Numbered from the stretch's first letter, positions 36,565-47,424 are shown. The stretch: 64,000 nucleotides of DNA from Flavobacterium salilacus subsp. salilacus (GCF_004634195.1 NZ_SKBP01000001.1:372001-436000); one strand, 5' to 3'. Made by a program: numbers and translations. The notes: generated from the sequence alone by a model not told the origin.

Positions 36565-39500
36565 TTAGGTATTCCTTACTTTAACTTGGTAGAATACATT
36601 TGGCTTAGTACCTATATGCTCCAGAAGGTGATACATTCTTTCATCTTCTTTAAGCTTAACGACTGTATCCTCTTCATTGTTAATATCTCCAAATACCATA
36701 GCTCCTGAGCCACATGCTTCGGTACAAGCTGTATAGAACTCGTCTTTTCTTACAGGACGACCCTCTCTCTTAGCGGTAAGTATAGTAGCCTGTGTCATTT
36801 GGATACATAGCGAACATTTCTCCATAACACCTCGTGAACGAACATTTACATCAGGGTTAAGCACCATACGTCCTAAATCATCGTTCATATGATAATCGAA
36901 TTCCTCATTCTTGTTATATAAGAACCAGTTGAAACGACGCACTTTGTACGGACAGTTGTTAGCACAGTAACGAGTACCCACACAACGATTATAAGCCATA
37001 TGGTTTTGTCCTTGACGGCTATGTGATGTTGCAGCTACCGGACAAACGGTTTCACATGGTGCATGGTTACAGTGCTGACAGAATACGGGCTGGAATGCTA
37101 CCTGCGGATTCTCTGCCGGATCTTCCATTTGATCAAAAGTGCTGATTGAGTCTAAAAGACCCGAAGCGCTTTCTTTCAATTCAACATCTCCTGCAAAAGT
37201 ATCCTCAGATGAGTAATACCTGTCAATACGCAACCAGTGCATATCACGGCTTCTTCTTACTTCTGATTTACCTACTACCGGTACATTATTCTCTGCATGA
37301 CATGCTATAACACATGCCCCGCAACCTGTACAAGCGTTAAGGTCTATAGAAAGGTTAAAGTGATGCCCTGTAGTCCTGTCAAAAGATGTCCAAAGATCTA
37401 CAGATGTAGCAGGAACTTCTTTATGATCTAAAGATACCACAGGCACTTCATTCCATACAGAAGCGTCTTTATCGTTAAATTCAGTAAGAGTAGTTTCTTT
37501 TATAATATCGCCTCTACCCATTAATGTTTTGTGTAGCTGTACACAGGCAAACTCATGATCGCCTGATGTTTTAGTAAGTTTTACTGACTGTAGCGAATTG
37601 AAGTTGTTGTATAATGTATATGCATTTACACCCACCTTCATTTCTTCTTTCATAGCAGCCGTACGACCGTATCCTAAAGAAAGTCCTACAGTACCTTTTG
37701 CCTGACCCGGCTGTACAATAACAGGAACATTCTCCAGTTTTTTACCATTTACTTCAAGTGTTACGATACTACCGTTCATACCACCATTAGCAACATTATA
37801 ATTTTCAAGGTCAAGCCTTTCAGCATCCGCTTTAGAAACTGTCACATAGTTATCCCATGATACTCTTGTGATAGGATCCGGAAATTCTTGTAACCATGGG
37901 TTGTTAGCCTGCTGACCGTCACCCATACCAACTTTGGTATAAAGCACCAGTTCTAAATCGCCTGCTTTTTTAGCTCCTGCAAGTCTTGATGCCGCACCGC
38001 CAAAATCAGCAGGGGCAGCAGTAGCTACAGCGGTAGCAGCTTCATCACGGTGTACACCATCGTGCACCATCTGATTCCACGTTTTTCCTGTACCTTCAGA
38101 ATTATGAGAGGCTTTAAGATAATCGTAATACGATTGTGGATTGCCAGACCATAGTAGTAATGAGTCTTGCAACTGTCTTGTTTTAAATAACGGACGTATA
38201 GTAGGCTGTGTAATACTATAATATCCTTTTGCCATGCTTACATCTCCCCAAGATTCTAAGTAATGGGGCGCAGCAGCAGCTATAGTAGTAAGGGAAGCCG
38301 TTTCATCTTCTTTCATAGAAAAGGCTACCGAGAATTTTACTTTTTTAAGTCCATCTACAAAATCAGCACTGTTTGGCAGTGTATATACCGGGTTAACACC
38401 ACTCATTATAAGTGTATCAACCGTACCGGCTTTCATATCCTGTACCAGTTGCGCTACCGCTTTAGCATCACCCTTTCTTACAAGGCGTGCTCCGGCAGGA
38501 TTAAATGCCTCTGATTGTAATGCATTGTTTATGGCTAATACTAATAATTGGGCATTTACATCATCAAGACCTGAAACTAAAACGCCTTTAGAACCGGCAG
38601 ATTTTAATTGCTGTGCCGCTTTAGCAACTGCTTCTTTATTAGTAAATGCAGGTACACTTACCGACATACCCATTACAGCATTGTATAGCGTTACAAGCGC
38701 ATATTTTTGTTCGGTTACTGTCATGGGGATACGCTTATCAGCGTTAGCACCACTTAGCGACATGTTAGATTCTATTTGTATATGCTTAGACATTTTACCG
38801 TTTTTTGGTATTCGTCCTTCTGCATATCCTGTATCGCAGCCACCGCCCTGCCAGTCGCCAAGAAAATCAGCTCCTACAGAAACGATAACATCCGCTTTAG
38901 AAAAATCATAATCAGCAAGTGCTCTTTCGCCATATACAGTTTCAAAAGCATCTAATGCTTCTGATGCAGAAACAGCATCATAAACTACATGCTTAAAGTT
39001 GCTGTAACGTGCTCCGAACTCAGCTATTATTTTATCTGTAGAGGGGCTAGCCATAGTGTTGGTTAACAATACTACCTGACCTCCCGAAGATGCAGCTTTA
39101 GCCAAGCCTGCTTTTACCTTAGCATCAACTTCTTCCCATGATGCAGGCTTACCCTGTACCATTGGCTCTTTTAAACGCATACTGTCATATAATGAAAGTA
39201 CCGATGCATAAACCCTTGCATTAGGTTTTATTTTAGAACCGGGAAGGTTGTTATTCTCTACTTTAATAGGTCTTCCCTCGCGGGTTTTAACCAAAATATT
39301 TGCAAAATCGAAACCATCCGCTACAGTAGTTGCATAATAATCTGCAACTCCCGGAATAATTTCTTCCGGTTGAACTACATAAGGAATAGACTTAATAACC
39401 GGACCTTCGCAAGCTGCCAATGATGCAGCAGCAGTACTGAATCCAACATATTTTAAAAAGTCACGACGGCTTGTTGATGAAGACGACAAAGTTTCTTTAT

Positions 39501-39621
39501 CACCAAGAAATTCATCAGTCGGAATCTCTTCAACAAACTCATTGTTTCTCAGCGTCTCAACAATAGAACTGTTTTCTTTCAGTTCCTCAACACTTTGCCA
39601 GTATTTTTTGTTTGATGCCAT
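36565..39621 (-). CDS. actB: Alternative complex III subunit ActB (Tat-exported molybdopterin-like and iron-sulfur fusion)
   Basis: 1018 aa. A non-standard Tat signal sits about 50 residues in (SRRDFLKYVG, R52-R53) and is followed by a hydrophobic stretch. The next 650 residues resemble molybdopterin oxidoreductases, although ActB proteins are known to lack the cofactor. The last third (from about 765) is an iron-sulfur part with cysteine motifs NACTGCGACVIACHAENN, CQHCNHAPCETVCP, CVGTRYCANNCPYKV and CSLCIQMTQ. It relays electrons from the quinone site to the heme subunits. It is the largest act gene and lies between actA and actC. Confidence 0.94.
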   Translation of the reverse strand: MASNKKYWQSVEELKENSSIVETLRNNEFVEEIPTDEFLGDKETLSSSSTSRRDFLKYVGFSTAAASLAACEGPVIKSIPYVVQPEEIIPGVADYYATTVADGFDFANILVKTREGRPIKVENNNLPGSKIKPNARVYASVLSLYDSMRLKEPMVQGKPASWEEVDAKVKAGLAKAASSGGQVVLLTNTMASPSTDKIIAEFGARYSNFKHVVYDAVSASEALDAFETVYGERALADYDFSKADVIVSVGADFLGDWQGGGCDTGYAEGRIPKNGKMSKHIQIESNMSLSGANADKRIPMTVTEQKYALVTLYNAVMGMSVSVPAFTNKEAVAKAAQQLKSAGSKGVLVSGLDDVNAQLLVLAINNALQSEAFNPAGARLVRKGDAKAVAQLVQDMKAGTVDTLIMSGVNPVYTLPNSADFVDGLKKVKFSVAFSMKEDETASLTTIAAAAPHYLESWGDVSMAKGYYSITQPTIRPLFKTRQLQDSLLLWSGNPQSYYDYLKASHNSEGTGKTWNQMVHDGVHRDEAATAVATAAPADFGGAASRLAGAKKAGDLELVLYTKVGMGDGQQANNPWLQEFPDPITRVSWDNYVTVSKADAERLDLENYNVANGGMNGSIVTLEVNGKKLENVPVIVQPGQAKGTVGLSLGYGRTAAMKEEMKVGVNAYTLYNNFNSLQSVKLTKTSGDHEFACVQLHKTLMGRGDIIKETTLTEFNDKDASVWNEVPVVSLDHKEVPATSVDLWTSFDRTTGHHFNLSIDLNACTGCGACVIACHAENNVPVVGKSEVRRSRDMHWLRIDRYYSSEDTFAGDVELKESASGLLDSISTFDQMEDPAENPQVAFQPVFCQHCNHAPCETVCPVAATSHSRQGQNHMAYNRCVGTRYCANNCPYKVRRFNWFLYNKNEEFDYHMNDDLGRMVLNPDVNVRSRGVMEKCSLCIQMTQATILTAKREGRPVRKDEFYTACTEACGSGAMVFGDINNEEDTVVKLKEDERMYHLLEHIGTKPNVFYQVKVRNT

Positions 39622-39654
39622 GTTATATATAGATATTAGCTTCTTAAAAATTTA

Positions 39655-40986
39655 TTAATAGTGACATTTACCACACTCAGTACCGCCCATATTGGCAGCC
39701 GTAAGTTTAACTACGCCATACTTTTTAGCAAGCTCATCGTGGATTTTTTCGTAGTATTCGTTGCCCTCAACTTTAACATTGGTTTCGCGGTGACAGTTGA
39801 TACACCAACCCATAGTTAAAGGAGCGTCTTGTTTCATAATTTCGAATGTTTCTACAGGACCGTGACATTTTTGACATTCGATACCTGCTACAGAAACGTG
39901 TTGCGAGTGATTGAAGTAAACAAAATCAGGAAGGTTGTGTATTCTTACCCATTTAACAGGTTTTTGTTTACCTGTATATGATTGGGTTGTTTTATCCCAA
40001 CCTACTGCATCATATAGCTTTTGTATCTCGGCAGTATAGAATTCTTTAGAGTAATCTACATAGGTAGAGTCTTTAGAACCTTGGAATTCGGCAATGTTTT
40101 TATGACAGTTCATACATACATTAAGGGATGGAATACCCGAGTGTTTGCTTACTCTTGCAGAAGAGTGGCAGTATTTACAATCTACGCCGTTTTCGCCGGC
40201 ATGTATTTTATGAGAGAAGTGTATTGGTTGTATTGGCTCATATCCTTTATCTACCCCTATCTGCATCAGATAGCCATATAAAAAGTATGAAGAAGACAAT
40301 AATAACAATATTACTGTAACCAAAACCAAAAACTGATTTTTGGCATAAGCTTTCCATAAAGATACTGATGGCTCATTTTCAGCAACATCAATACCGTTTG
40401 CCTCAGCAACTTTTCTTAATGTTTTATTTACCAGAATAAGCATAACGATAAGCACCAGTAATACCAGTACAAGCGCACCAAGAACCAATGTATTGTTTAC
40501 ACCATTATCAGAACCCGCACCGGAAGCAGCAACATCACCTGATGGAGGTGGTGGCACATCTGCTTTTGGCTGTGAGGTATAAGCCAGAATATCATCAATA
40601 TCTTTATCTGATAATTGCGGAAATGCTGTCATTACAGAATTGTTATACTCTGCAAATAATTTTACAGCATAAGGATCGCCTGATTTTATTACCTCGCTAC
40701 TGTTTTTTATCCATTTGTACAGCCAGGCACGATCTTGCCTGTCTGCCACTCCTCTTAATGCAGGACCTGTAGCCCTTGCGTCAAGTTTGTGACATGCGGC
40801 ACATAATGAGTTAAAAAGTTCTTTACCTTTTGCCGGATCACCCGCACCGGCATCGGGAGCCGCTACGTCAGCAGGAGCTGCAGCCGCAGTATCCTGCGCA
40901 AATGAAGTGAAGGAAAAAGACAGCGAGAACGCCAGGCAGAACAATAAAATTCTTGAAAACGAAGTATGGTTACCCACTTTTTTCAT
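39655..40986 (-). CDS. actA: Alternative complex III subunit ActA (multiheme cytochrome c)
   Basis: 443 aa. A signal peptide (1-31) is followed by a mono-heme cytochrome c domain (LCAACHKLDA, Cys62/Cys65) that many family members lack. Then come a Pro/Gly linker, two membrane helices (about 165-187 and 220-242), and a periplasmic pentaheme part with CKYCH, CMNCH, CQKCH, CINCH and CGKCH. The last motif ends one residue before the stop. Six heme c sites in all make it an electron-collecting subunit of ACIII. It is the first gene of the operon, with a well-matched promoter upstream. Confidence 0.93.
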   Translation of the reverse strand: MKKVGNHTSFSRILLFCLAFSLSFSFTSFAQDTAAAAPADVAAPDAGAGDPAKGKELFNSLCAACHKLDARATGPALRGVADRQDRAWLYKWIKNSSEVIKSGDPYAVKLFAEYNNSVMTAFPQLSDKDIDDILAYTSQPKADVPPPPSGDVAASGAGSDNGVNNTLVLGALVLVLLVLIVMLILVNKTLRKVAEANGIDVAENEPSVSLWKAYAKNQFLVLVTVILLLLSSSYFLYGYLMQIGVDKGYEPIQPIHFSHKIHAGENGVDCKYCHSSARVSKHSGIPSLNVCMNCHKNIAEFQGSKDSTYVDYSKEFYTAEIQKLYDAVGWDKTTQSYTGKQKPVKWVRIHNLPDFVYFNHSQHVSVAGIECQKCHGPVETFEIMKQDAPLTMGWCINCHRETNVKVEGNEYYEKIHDELAKKYGVVKLTAANMGGTECGKCHY

Positions 40987-41066
40987 ATTAAAAATGATTA
41001 TCGACTATTTTTGGTATAGTTTTTAAAGTATCGCAATAAAACGTTATACTTTTTTAAAAACTCCCA

Positions 41067-41096
41067 CAAAAATACGACTTATGAATTATTCTCAAA
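41067..41096 (-). promoter_or_regulatory. Promoter of the act-cytochrome oxidase operon
   Basis: On the minus strand TTTG (41096-41093), an 18-base spacer and TATTTTTG (41074-41067) match the Bacteroidota -33/-7 promoter well. This leaves a leader of about 75 bases before the actA ATG at 40986. Confidence 0.65.
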
Positions 41097-41171
41097 CCTT
41101 AAATAAATGTTAAGAACCAATTTATAACAATTCTAAATAAATCTTAAAAGATAAGATAAAATAATATGTTG

Positions 41172-41179
41172 TATTTTTG
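41172..41179 (+). promoter_or_regulatory. Candidate -7 promoter box for the SPOR-domain gene
   Basis: TATTTTTG matches TAnnTTTG and lies 18 bases before the ATG at 41198. It rules out the in-frame TTG at 41177 as the start. Confidence 0.5.
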
Positions 41180-41197
41180 TGCCAAACCCCGTTCATT

Positions 41198-41587
41198 ATG
41201 AGAATTTTAAAGATGAAGCACATTTTATTTGTAGTACTTTTCCTTGCCCTTTCGACAGGTAAATCATTTGCACAAAATGAAAAAGTGAGTATTGAGCAAG
41301 ATGAAAAATTTATGGAACTTTTAAATGAAAAACGAAGGATAAATTCTTCGATAGTTGTTAACGATCGTTATAAAATACAGATATTTTATGGCGAAAATGC
41401 CAAAGCGAGAAAAACTCTTGCTGAATTTAAAAAAGAATTTCCTGATTTAGACGGTACGATTGTATATGAAAGCCCTACGTATAAAGTATGGACAGGGAGC
41501 TTCGGGACACGTATTGATGCGGAGAGAATGCTGGAAAAAATAAGAGAAAAATATCCTTATGCATTATTGATAAAGCCCAATAAGTAG
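41198..41587 (+). CDS. SPOR-domain protein, secreted
   Basis: 129 aa from the ATG at 41198; a second ATG at 41213 is possible. A signal peptide (to about residue 26, ending SFAQ) precedes a short charged linker and a SPOR-type repeat domain: YKIQIFYGENAKARKTLAEFKKEFPD and YKVWTGSFGTRIDAERMLEKIREKYP (about 60-125). SPOR domains bind denuded glycan strands of peptidoglycan at division sites. Unlike cell-division SPOR proteins, it has no membrane anchor, so it is probably periplasmic. It is alone between its own promoter and a strong bidirectional terminator. Confidence 0.85.
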   Translation: MRILKMKHILFVVLFLALSTGKSFAQNEKVSIEQDEKFMELLNEKRRINSSIVVNDRYKIQIFYGENAKARKTLAEFKKEFPDLDGTIVYESPTYKVWTGSFGTRIDAERMLEKIREKYPYALLIKPNK

Positions 41588-41636
41588 GCTTCTATATAGG
41601 TTTCGATTAAGATCCAAATTGTATAAAGCACAAAAA

Positions 41637-41664
41637 AAGCCCGTTTGTTATAACAAACGGGCTT
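41637..41664. terminator. Bidirectional terminator between the SPOR gene and infB
   Basis: The 28-base sequence is a near-perfect palindrome (stem AAGCCCGTTTGTTA / TAACAAACGGGCTT) with A and T runs on both sides. It serves both convergent transcripts. Confidence 0.9.
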
Positions 41665-41684
41665 TTTTATAGTGTATCAAACTT

Positions 41685-44606
41685 TTATTTAAGCTTCTTT
41701 TTAACTTCTACTTCCTGATACGCTTCAATTACATCAAGCTGTTGCAGGTCGTTATAGTTCTTAATCTGGATACCACAGTCATATCCTTTAGATACTTCTT
41801 TCACATCGTCTTTAAAACGTTTTAGGGCTGCAAGTTCTCCGGTATAAATTACTACACCTTCACGAATAAGTCTAATTTTAGACCCTCTGTATATTTTACC
41901 ATCGGTAACCATACATCCGGCAATAGTACCCACTTTTGATATCTTAAACAGCTCTCTTACTTCGGCAGTACCGGTAATTTCTTCTTTTAACTCAGGAGAT
42001 AACATACCCTCCATTGCATCTTTAAGGTCATCAATAGCATCGTATATAATAGAGTAGTTCCTGATATCAATTTCTTCTCGATCGGCAAGCTGTCTTGCCG
42101 AAGCCGACGGACGAACATTAAATCCTATAATAATAGCATCTGATGCCGAAGCAAGCAATACGTCAGATTCAGTAATTGCACCTACACCTTTATGTATAAT
42201 GTTGATTTGAATTTCTTCGGTAGATAGTTTCGAGAACGAGTCGGATAATGCCTCAACAGATCCGTCCACATCACCTTTAAGAATGATATTAAGCTCTTTA
42301 AACTGACCAAGGGCAATTCTTCTGCCTATCTCATCAAGTGTAATATGGCGTTGTGTTCTTACCGATTGTTCGCGTATTAACTGTGTACGTTTTGCAGCAA
42401 TTTGTTTTGCCTCTTTTTCATCTTCAAACACGGTAAATTTATCGCCGGCAGTTGGTGCACCATCAAGTCCCAATATGGATATTGGTGTAGATGGTCCTGC
42501 TATCTTAATATTATGACCGCGCTCGTCATGCATTGCCTTTACTTTACCATGGTGCTTACCGGCAAGTACATAATCGCCCAGCTTTAATGTACCGCCTTGT
42601 ACTAATACTGTAGCAACATAACCACGACCTTTGTCCAGGAAAGCCTCTACTACAGTACCCATTGCATGTTTGTTAGGGTTGGCCTTCAAGTCTAATATCT
42701 CTGCTTCGAGTAATACTTTTTCCAAAAGGTCTTTTACACCCAAACCTGTTTTTGCAGAAATGTCGTGCGATTGTATTTTACCGCCCCAATCTTCTACCAA
42801 AAGGTTCATTCCTGCAAGCTTTTCTTTTATCTTCTCCGGATTTGCCGTTGGCTTATCCACTTTATTTATAGCAAATATAATAGGTACGCCCGCAGCTTGT
42901 GCGTGGTTGATAGCCTCTTTGGTTTGTGGCATGATGTCATCGTCTGCCGCTATTACAATAATAGCAATATCCGTTACTTGTGCACCACGCGCACGCATTG
43001 CGGTAAACGCCTCGTGACCCGGTGTATCTAAAAATGCTATTTTCTGACCGTTATCAAGCGTTACACCATAAGCACCTATGTGCTGTGTAATTCCTCCTGA
43101 TTCTCCTGCAATTACATTTTCTTTACGGATATAATCCAGCAACGATGTTTTACCATGATCTACGTGTCCCATTACCGTAACAATGGGTGCTCTGAACATT
43201 AAATCTTCTTCTCTGTCTTCTACAACTTCCATCGATTCTTCGATATCAGTTGTTATAAATTCTACTTCATAGCCAAATTCGTCAGCAACTATACTAAGTG
43301 TTTCCGCATCCAGCCTTTGGTTCATGGTTACCATGATACCAAGCGACATACATGCCGATATAACTTTGGTAATCGGTACATCCATCATGGTAGCAATTTC
43401 ACCTACGGTAACAAACTCGGTAACTTTAATAGTTTTACTGCCTTCAGTAAGCATACGCTGCTCATCGTCTGATTTTTGACGGTGGCTGTCTCGTTTATCT
43501 CTTCTGTATTTTGCCGCTTTGGATTTGCTTCCTTTACCTTGCAACTTCTCGAGCGTTTCACGGATTTGGTTTTTAACTTCTTCTTCTGTAGGCTCTACTT
43601 TAGCAACAATAGCGGGGCGCTTGCCTGGAGTTAGTTTACCTCCTCCTCCGGCAGGTCGGTTTCCTCCTTGTTGTTGCCCTCCGGGTCGGTTTCCTCCTTG
43701 TCCCTGTCCTTGAACTTTAGGAGTAATTCTTTTCCTTTTATTCTTGTTATTGTTGTTATTATTAGCGCCTTGATTGGGTCTTGCGGTATCGGCTTTTTTC
43801 GGTTCTTCTTTTTTCTTTTTCGGTTTTTGAAACTGAGAAAGATCTATAGTTTGACCTGTAAAAGTTGTTCCTGAAAGTTTTTGGTATTGTGTTTTTATTC
43901 TTTCATCCTGCTGCACCTGTTCTGGTGTAGGTTGCTGTTTAGGCTGTATTTTTGCATTAGGATTAGCAGCAGGGCGTATTAGTTTTGACTGTCTTGCTTC
44001 GGGCTGTACAGCATCCTTAGCGGTATTTTCATCTGCAGAGGCTGCTTTTGGCATTTCAGGTTTTTTATCCTCCGTTTCCGGTGCCTCTGCGGGTTTTGAT
44101 TCCGGTGCCTTTGGTTCTTCCGCTTTTGGCGAAGCAGCTACTTTAGGCTCCTCGCTTTTTGGCTCTTCCGCTTTTGGGGCTTCTGTTTTTGTCTGTTCCG
44201 GTTTTTCAGGAGTATTATCTGATGAAGTCTCTTGAGCTTTTTTAGGATTAAGGTCTATTTTACCAACCGCTACCGGTCCTGACAGCGTAGTTTTGGCTTT
44301 GATAACTTCATGCCTTTGCTTTTCTTCCTCTTGCTTTCTTTTCTCCTCCATCTCGCGTTCTCTCACAATACGCAACGCTTCCTTCTCCTTCCTTTTCTCT
44401 TCACTCACCTCAAGAGATGCCTCTTTCTTACCTTTATCAGCAGAGAATTGATTGTAAAGGGCATTACGTTCATCGCCGGATATCTTGGCATTAGGGCTCG
44501 CATCTATAGTATAGCCCTTATCCTTAAGATATTCCACTGCTCTATCCAGCGAAATATTTAATTCCCTTAAAACTTTATTTATTCTTATCGCTCTTTCTTC
44601 AGACAT
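41685..44606 (-). CDS. infB: Translation initiation factor IF-2
   Basis: 973 aa, longer than E. coli IF-2 because of a low-complexity N-terminal region (about 60-370) rich in Lys, Glu, Pro and Ala, then in Gly, Asn and Gln. The GTPase core starts at about 475 with [17 protein letters not shown] and NKVDKP, followed by domains II, III and the C-terminal fMet-tRNA binding domain. It places initiator tRNA on the 30S subunit. It is last of the rimP-nusA-infB operon, the arrangement conserved across bacteria. Confidence 0.96.
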   Translation of the reverse strand: MSEERAIRINKVLRELNISLDRAVEYLKDKGYTIDASPNAKISGDERNALYNQFSADKGKKEASLEVSEEKRKEKEALRIVREREMEEKRKQEEEKQRHEVIKAKTTLSGPVAVGKIDLNPKKAQETSSDNTPEKPEQTKTEAPKAEEPKSEEPKVAASPKAEEPKAPESKPAEAPETEDKKPEMPKAASADENTAKDAVQPEARQSKLIRPAANPNAKIQPKQQPTPEQVQQDERIKTQYQKLSGTTFTGQTIDLSQFQKPKKKKEEPKKADTARPNQGANNNNNNKNKRKRITPKVQGQGQGGNRPGGQQQGGNRPAGGGGKLTPGKRPAIVAKVEPTEEEVKNQIRETLEKLQGKGSKSKAAKYRRDKRDSHRQKSDDEQRMLTEGSKTIKVTEFVTVGEIATMMDVPITKVISACMSLGIMVTMNQRLDAETLSIVADEFGYEVEFITTDIEESMEVVEDREEDLMFRAPIVTVMGHVDHGKTSLLDYIRKENVIAGESGGITQHIGAYGVTLDNGQKIAFLDTPGHEAFTAMRARGAQVTDIAIIVIAADDDIMPQTKEAINHAQAAGVPIIFAINKVDKPTANPEKIKEKLAGMNLLVEDWGGKIQSHDISAKTGLGVKDLLEKVLLEAEILDLKANPNKHAMGTVVEAFLDKGRGYVATVLVQGGTLKLGDYVLAGKHHGKVKAMHDERGHNIKIAGPSTPISILGLDGAPTAGDKFTVFEDEKEAKQIAAKRTQLIREQSVRTQRHITLDEIGRRIALGQFKELNIILKGDVDGSVEALSDSFSKLSTEEIQINIIHKGVGAITESDVLLASASDAIIIGFNVRPSASARQLADREEIDIRNYSIIYDAIDDLKDAMEGMLSPELKEEITGTAEVRELFKISKVGTIAGCMVTDGKIYRGSKIRLIREGVVIYTGELAALKRFKDDVKEVSKGYDCGIQIKNYNDLQQLDVIEAYQEVEVKKKLK

Positions 44607-44655
44607 ACAATCTTTTTAATATTATCTTCTTTGTTGTGGTGTTTATATATTAAAC

Positions 44656-45897
44656 TTATTCTTCAAATTCTTCTTTAAGTATTCTCATTACTTCAAGTAC
44701 AGTTTCCTCTTCAAGATCGGTTCTTCTGACAAGATCCTGAACGTCCTGATTTAGTATACTTCTTGCTGTATCAAGTCCTATTTTTGCAAACTCCTCAATA
44801 ATCCAGCTATCAATTTCATCCGAAAACTCTGTTAATTCAACATCCTCGTCTTCTACAGGGCTTCCTTCTCTGATAACGTCAAGCTCATAACCGGTTAAAA
44901 AACCTGCCAGTTTTATATTATGACCGCCCCTGCCTATGGCTTTGGAAACTTCTTCAAGTTTCAGGAATACTTCGGCTCTTTTGCTTTCTTCATCTATTTT
45001 AATCGATGATATTTTTGCAGGGCTTAAAGCTCTTGTTATATAGAGCTGTGTGTTTGATGTATAGTTGATAACATCTATATTTTCATTACCAAGCTCTCGT
45101 ACTATACCATGAATACGCGATCCCTTCATACCAACACATGCTCCAACAGGATCTATCCTGTCATCATACGAATCTACAGCTACCTTTGCTTTTTCTCCGG
45201 GTATTCTTACTACTTTTTTAACGGTAATAAGACCATCAAACACCTCCGGTATTTCCTGTTCAAACAGTTTCTCAAGGAATAGTTCGGATGTTCTGGACAT
45301 TATAATTTGTGGTTTATTACCCTTCAGTTCAACACTTTCTATAATACCTCGAACGTTATCGCCTTTCCTGAAAAAGTCTGACGGAATTTGCTTTTCTTTC
45401 GGCAATACAATTTCGTTGCCTTCATCATCCACCAAAATTACAGCTTTTGGGCGAACATGATGCACTTCAGCGGTATAAATATCGCCGATAATGTCTTTAA
45501 ATTGCTTATAAAGGTTGGTGTTATCGTGCTCATGTATCTTAGATATAAGGTTTTGACGTAATGCTAATATAGCTCTTCGACCAAGTTGTATCAATTTTAC
45601 TTCTTCCGATACATCTTCGCCTACTTCAAAATCGGGTTCTATCTTACGGGCTTCGGTTAAAGATATTTCCTGGTTAGGATCCTCAACTTCACCATCGGCA
45701 ACTACTATCCTGTTTCTCCAAATCTCCATATCCCCTTTATCAGGGTTGATAATTATATCAAAATTATCGTCAGAGCCGTACTTCTTTTTTAAGGCATTCC
45801 TAAATACATCCTCAAGTATCGCCATAAGCGTAACACGATCTATTAGTTTATCATCCTTAAATTCCGAAAACGATTCGATTAATGCGATATTCTCCAT
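44656..45897 (-). CDS. nusA: Transcription termination/antitermination factor NusA
   Basis: 413 aa with the N-terminal RNA polymerase-binding domain (about 1-130), an S1 domain (about 135-200) and two KH domains (about 235-345, including GACVGMKGSRIHGIVRELGNENIDV and GRGGHNIKLAGFLTGYEL). It lacks the acidic repeats of E. coli NusA but keeps a Glu/Asp-rich end. It controls pausing and termination. It lies between rimP and infB with short gaps. Confidence 0.95.
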   Translation of the reverse strand: MENIALIESFSEFKDDKLIDRVTLMAILEDVFRNALKKKYGSDDNFDIIINPDKGDMEIWRNRIVVADGEVEDPNQEISLTEARKIEPDFEVGEDVSEEVKLIQLGRRAILALRQNLISKIHEHDNTNLYKQFKDIIGDIYTAEVHHVRPKAVILVDDEGNEIVLPKEKQIPSDFFRKGDNVRGIIESVELKGNKPQIIMSRTSELFLEKLFEQEIPEVFDGLITVKKVVRIPGEKAKVAVDSYDDRIDPVGACVGMKGSRIHGIVRELGNENIDVINYTSNTQLYITRALSPAKISSIKIDEESKRAEVFLKLEEVSKAIGRGGHNIKLAGFLTGYELDVIREGSPVEDEDVELTEFSDEIDSWIIEEFAKIGLDTARSILNQDVQDLVRRTDLEEETVLEVMRILKEEFEE

Positions 45898-45912
45898 ACC
45901 AACTATCTTTTA

Positions 45913-46377
45913 TTAAAATTTTATTACAACAACTGCTTCTTTTATATCATTATAAGGTATTTCGGCTCTTTTTTGCACTGTTTCCTTACCTTTTCCTATT
46001 TGTTTCGGCTCGCGGGCTTTCCACTCTAAAACAATAAACTCGTCATTTGTTTCGGTAAGCGTTGCTTCCAAATCCTGATTTTCGGTAACTATCTTTAGTG
46101 TTCTGCCAACATTTTTAGCATATTGCCTTTTGTTTGTAAGGGGCGTGGTAGCCCCTGCAGATGTTACTTCCAACGAGAAATCATGCTCCTCCCTGTCAAG
46201 ATTGTGTTCTATAGCCCGACTTATGTCAATACAATCCTGCAGGTTCACTCCCTTATCGCCGTCCAGGGTTACCATGATTTTATTGGAATCTGTAATCTTC
46301 AGGTCAATAAGAAAGAGCGAAGGGCGTTCTTCCAGAGCCGCTTCAAGCAGGGTGCTTACTTTCTCTTTAAATGTCAT
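45913..46377 (-). CDS. rimP: Ribosome maturation factor RimP
   Basis: 154 aa, the two-domain RimP length, with the conserved central part [24 protein letters not shown]. It helps assemble the 30S subunit. It is first in the rimP-nusA-infB operon; the nusA start follows after 15 bases. A terminator-like hairpin lies between its promoter box and the ATG (see 46387-46411). Confidence 0.93.
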   Translation of the reverse strand: MTFKEKVSTLLEAALEERPSLFLIDLKITDSNKIMVTLDGDKGVNLQDCIDISRAIEHNLDREEHDFSLEVTSAGATTPLTNKRQYAKNVGRTLKIVTENQDLEATLTETNDEFIVLEWKAREPKQIGKGKETVQKRAEIPYNDIKEAVVVIKF

Positions 46378-46386
46378 ATTCTTTAT

Positions 46387-46411
46387 AAAAAGAGGGGACT
46401 ATAGCCCCCTC
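46387..46411 (-). terminator. Terminator-like hairpin in the rimP-nusA-infB leader (candidate attenuator)
   Basis: On the minus strand GAGGGG, an 8-base loop containing CTATAG, and CCCCTC are followed by five Ts, only 10 bases before the rimP ATG. The -7 box at 46441-46448 is upstream of it, so transcripts would have to read through the hairpin. It could be an attenuator responding to NusA levels, or the end of a small RNA. Confidence 0.6.
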
Positions 46412-46440
46412 ATTATTTAGTTTTTCAATAAATAACCGCG

Positions 46441-46448
46441 CAAATATA
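46441..46448 (-). promoter_or_regulatory. Candidate -7 promoter box for rimP-nusA-infB
   Basis: Minus-strand TATATTTG fits TAnnTTTG; it is 64 bases before the rimP ATG and implies a leader of about 55 bases that contains the hairpin. The -33 match is poor. Confidence 0.45.
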
Positions 46449-46562
46449 CTAATTATTTTTATATATTGAAAATCATTGGATAGTGTAAAATAAATTCTTA
46501 CTTTTATAGTATTAAAACATTACACAAATTTGTCAATACTTTAAGATTTACTCCTAATTATT

Positions 46563-47405
46563 ATGAAAAAAATCCTAGTCCCAACAGACTTTTCTGAACA
46601 CGCCGAATATGCACTGAAAGTAGCTGCACAGATTGCCCGTAAAAATAACGGTGAAATTTTCTTACTGCACCTTCTTGAGCTTCCCAACCATGTAGCTGAC
46701 GGTGTAGGCGAAAGCAACGCCGTAGGTGCAAGCGCAGGCATACCCGAGGTTATGTTCTTTATGAAAAAAGTACGTGAACGTTTCGAAGAGGTTGTAAATG
46801 CCCCATATTTACAAGGAATAAAAGTTGTTGAAGCAATACAATTTGAAAAAGCTTTTGACGGCATTATGAAACACAGCAAAGATCATGGCATAGACCTTAT
46901 TGTAATGGGGTCGCACGGAGCGAGCGGTTTCAGAGAAATGTTTATAGGTTCTAATACTGAAAAAGTTGTAAGAACTTCTAATGTGCCTGTACTGGTTATC
47001 AAAAAAGATGAAGGAGAGTTTACACCGCAAAAATTTGTTTTTGCTTCTGATTTTTCTAAAGAAATAAAAGAGCCTTTTGCAAAAGTTGTTGAATTTGCAA
47101 ACGCCTTCGATATGGAGTTGGATCTTGTTTATATTAACACTCCAAACGATTTTAAATCTACCCATGCAGCAGAGAAATTAATGCAGGAGTTTGTAGCCGG
47201 ATTTAACATCAACAACCTTGATACTTACATTTATAATGATGTAAATGTAGAAAAAGGAATACTGCATTTTGCCAACAGCATTAATGCCGACATGATAGGC
47301 ATGTGCACACACGGCAGACAGGGGCTTGCTCACTTTTTTAACGGAAGCATTAGCGAAGACCTTGTAAACCATGCGGTAAGACCGGTGGTTACCTTCAAAA
47401 TATAA
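46563..47405 (+). CDS. Universal stress protein, two UspA domains
   Basis: 280 aa. Two tandem UspA folds (about 1-145 and 150-280) each carry a glycine-rich ATP-binding type motif: GSHGASGFREMFIGSNTEKV and the weaker THGRQGLAHFFNGSISEDLV. Such tandem Usp proteins bind ATP and are raised under stress or slow growth, but the target is unknown. It is monocistronic, with a terminator 25 bases after the stop. ATG at 46563 follows a gene-free gap that also holds the rimP promoter on the other strand. Confidence 0.9.
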   Translation: MKKILVPTDFSEHAEYALKVAAQIARKNNGEIFLLHLLELPNHVADGVGESNAVGASAGIPEVMFFMKKVRERFEEVVNAPYLQGIKVVEAIQFEKAFDGIMKHSKDHGIDLIVMGSHGASGFREMFIGSNTEKVVRTSNVPVLVIKKDEGEFTPQKFVFASDFSKEIKEPFAKVVEFANAFDMELDLVYINTPNDFKSTHAAEKLMQEFVAGFNINNLDTYIYNDVNVEKGILHFANSINADMIGMCTHGRQGLAHFFNGSISEDLVNHAVRPVVTFKI

Positions 47406-47424
47406 GCTACATATAGTGTAGAAA

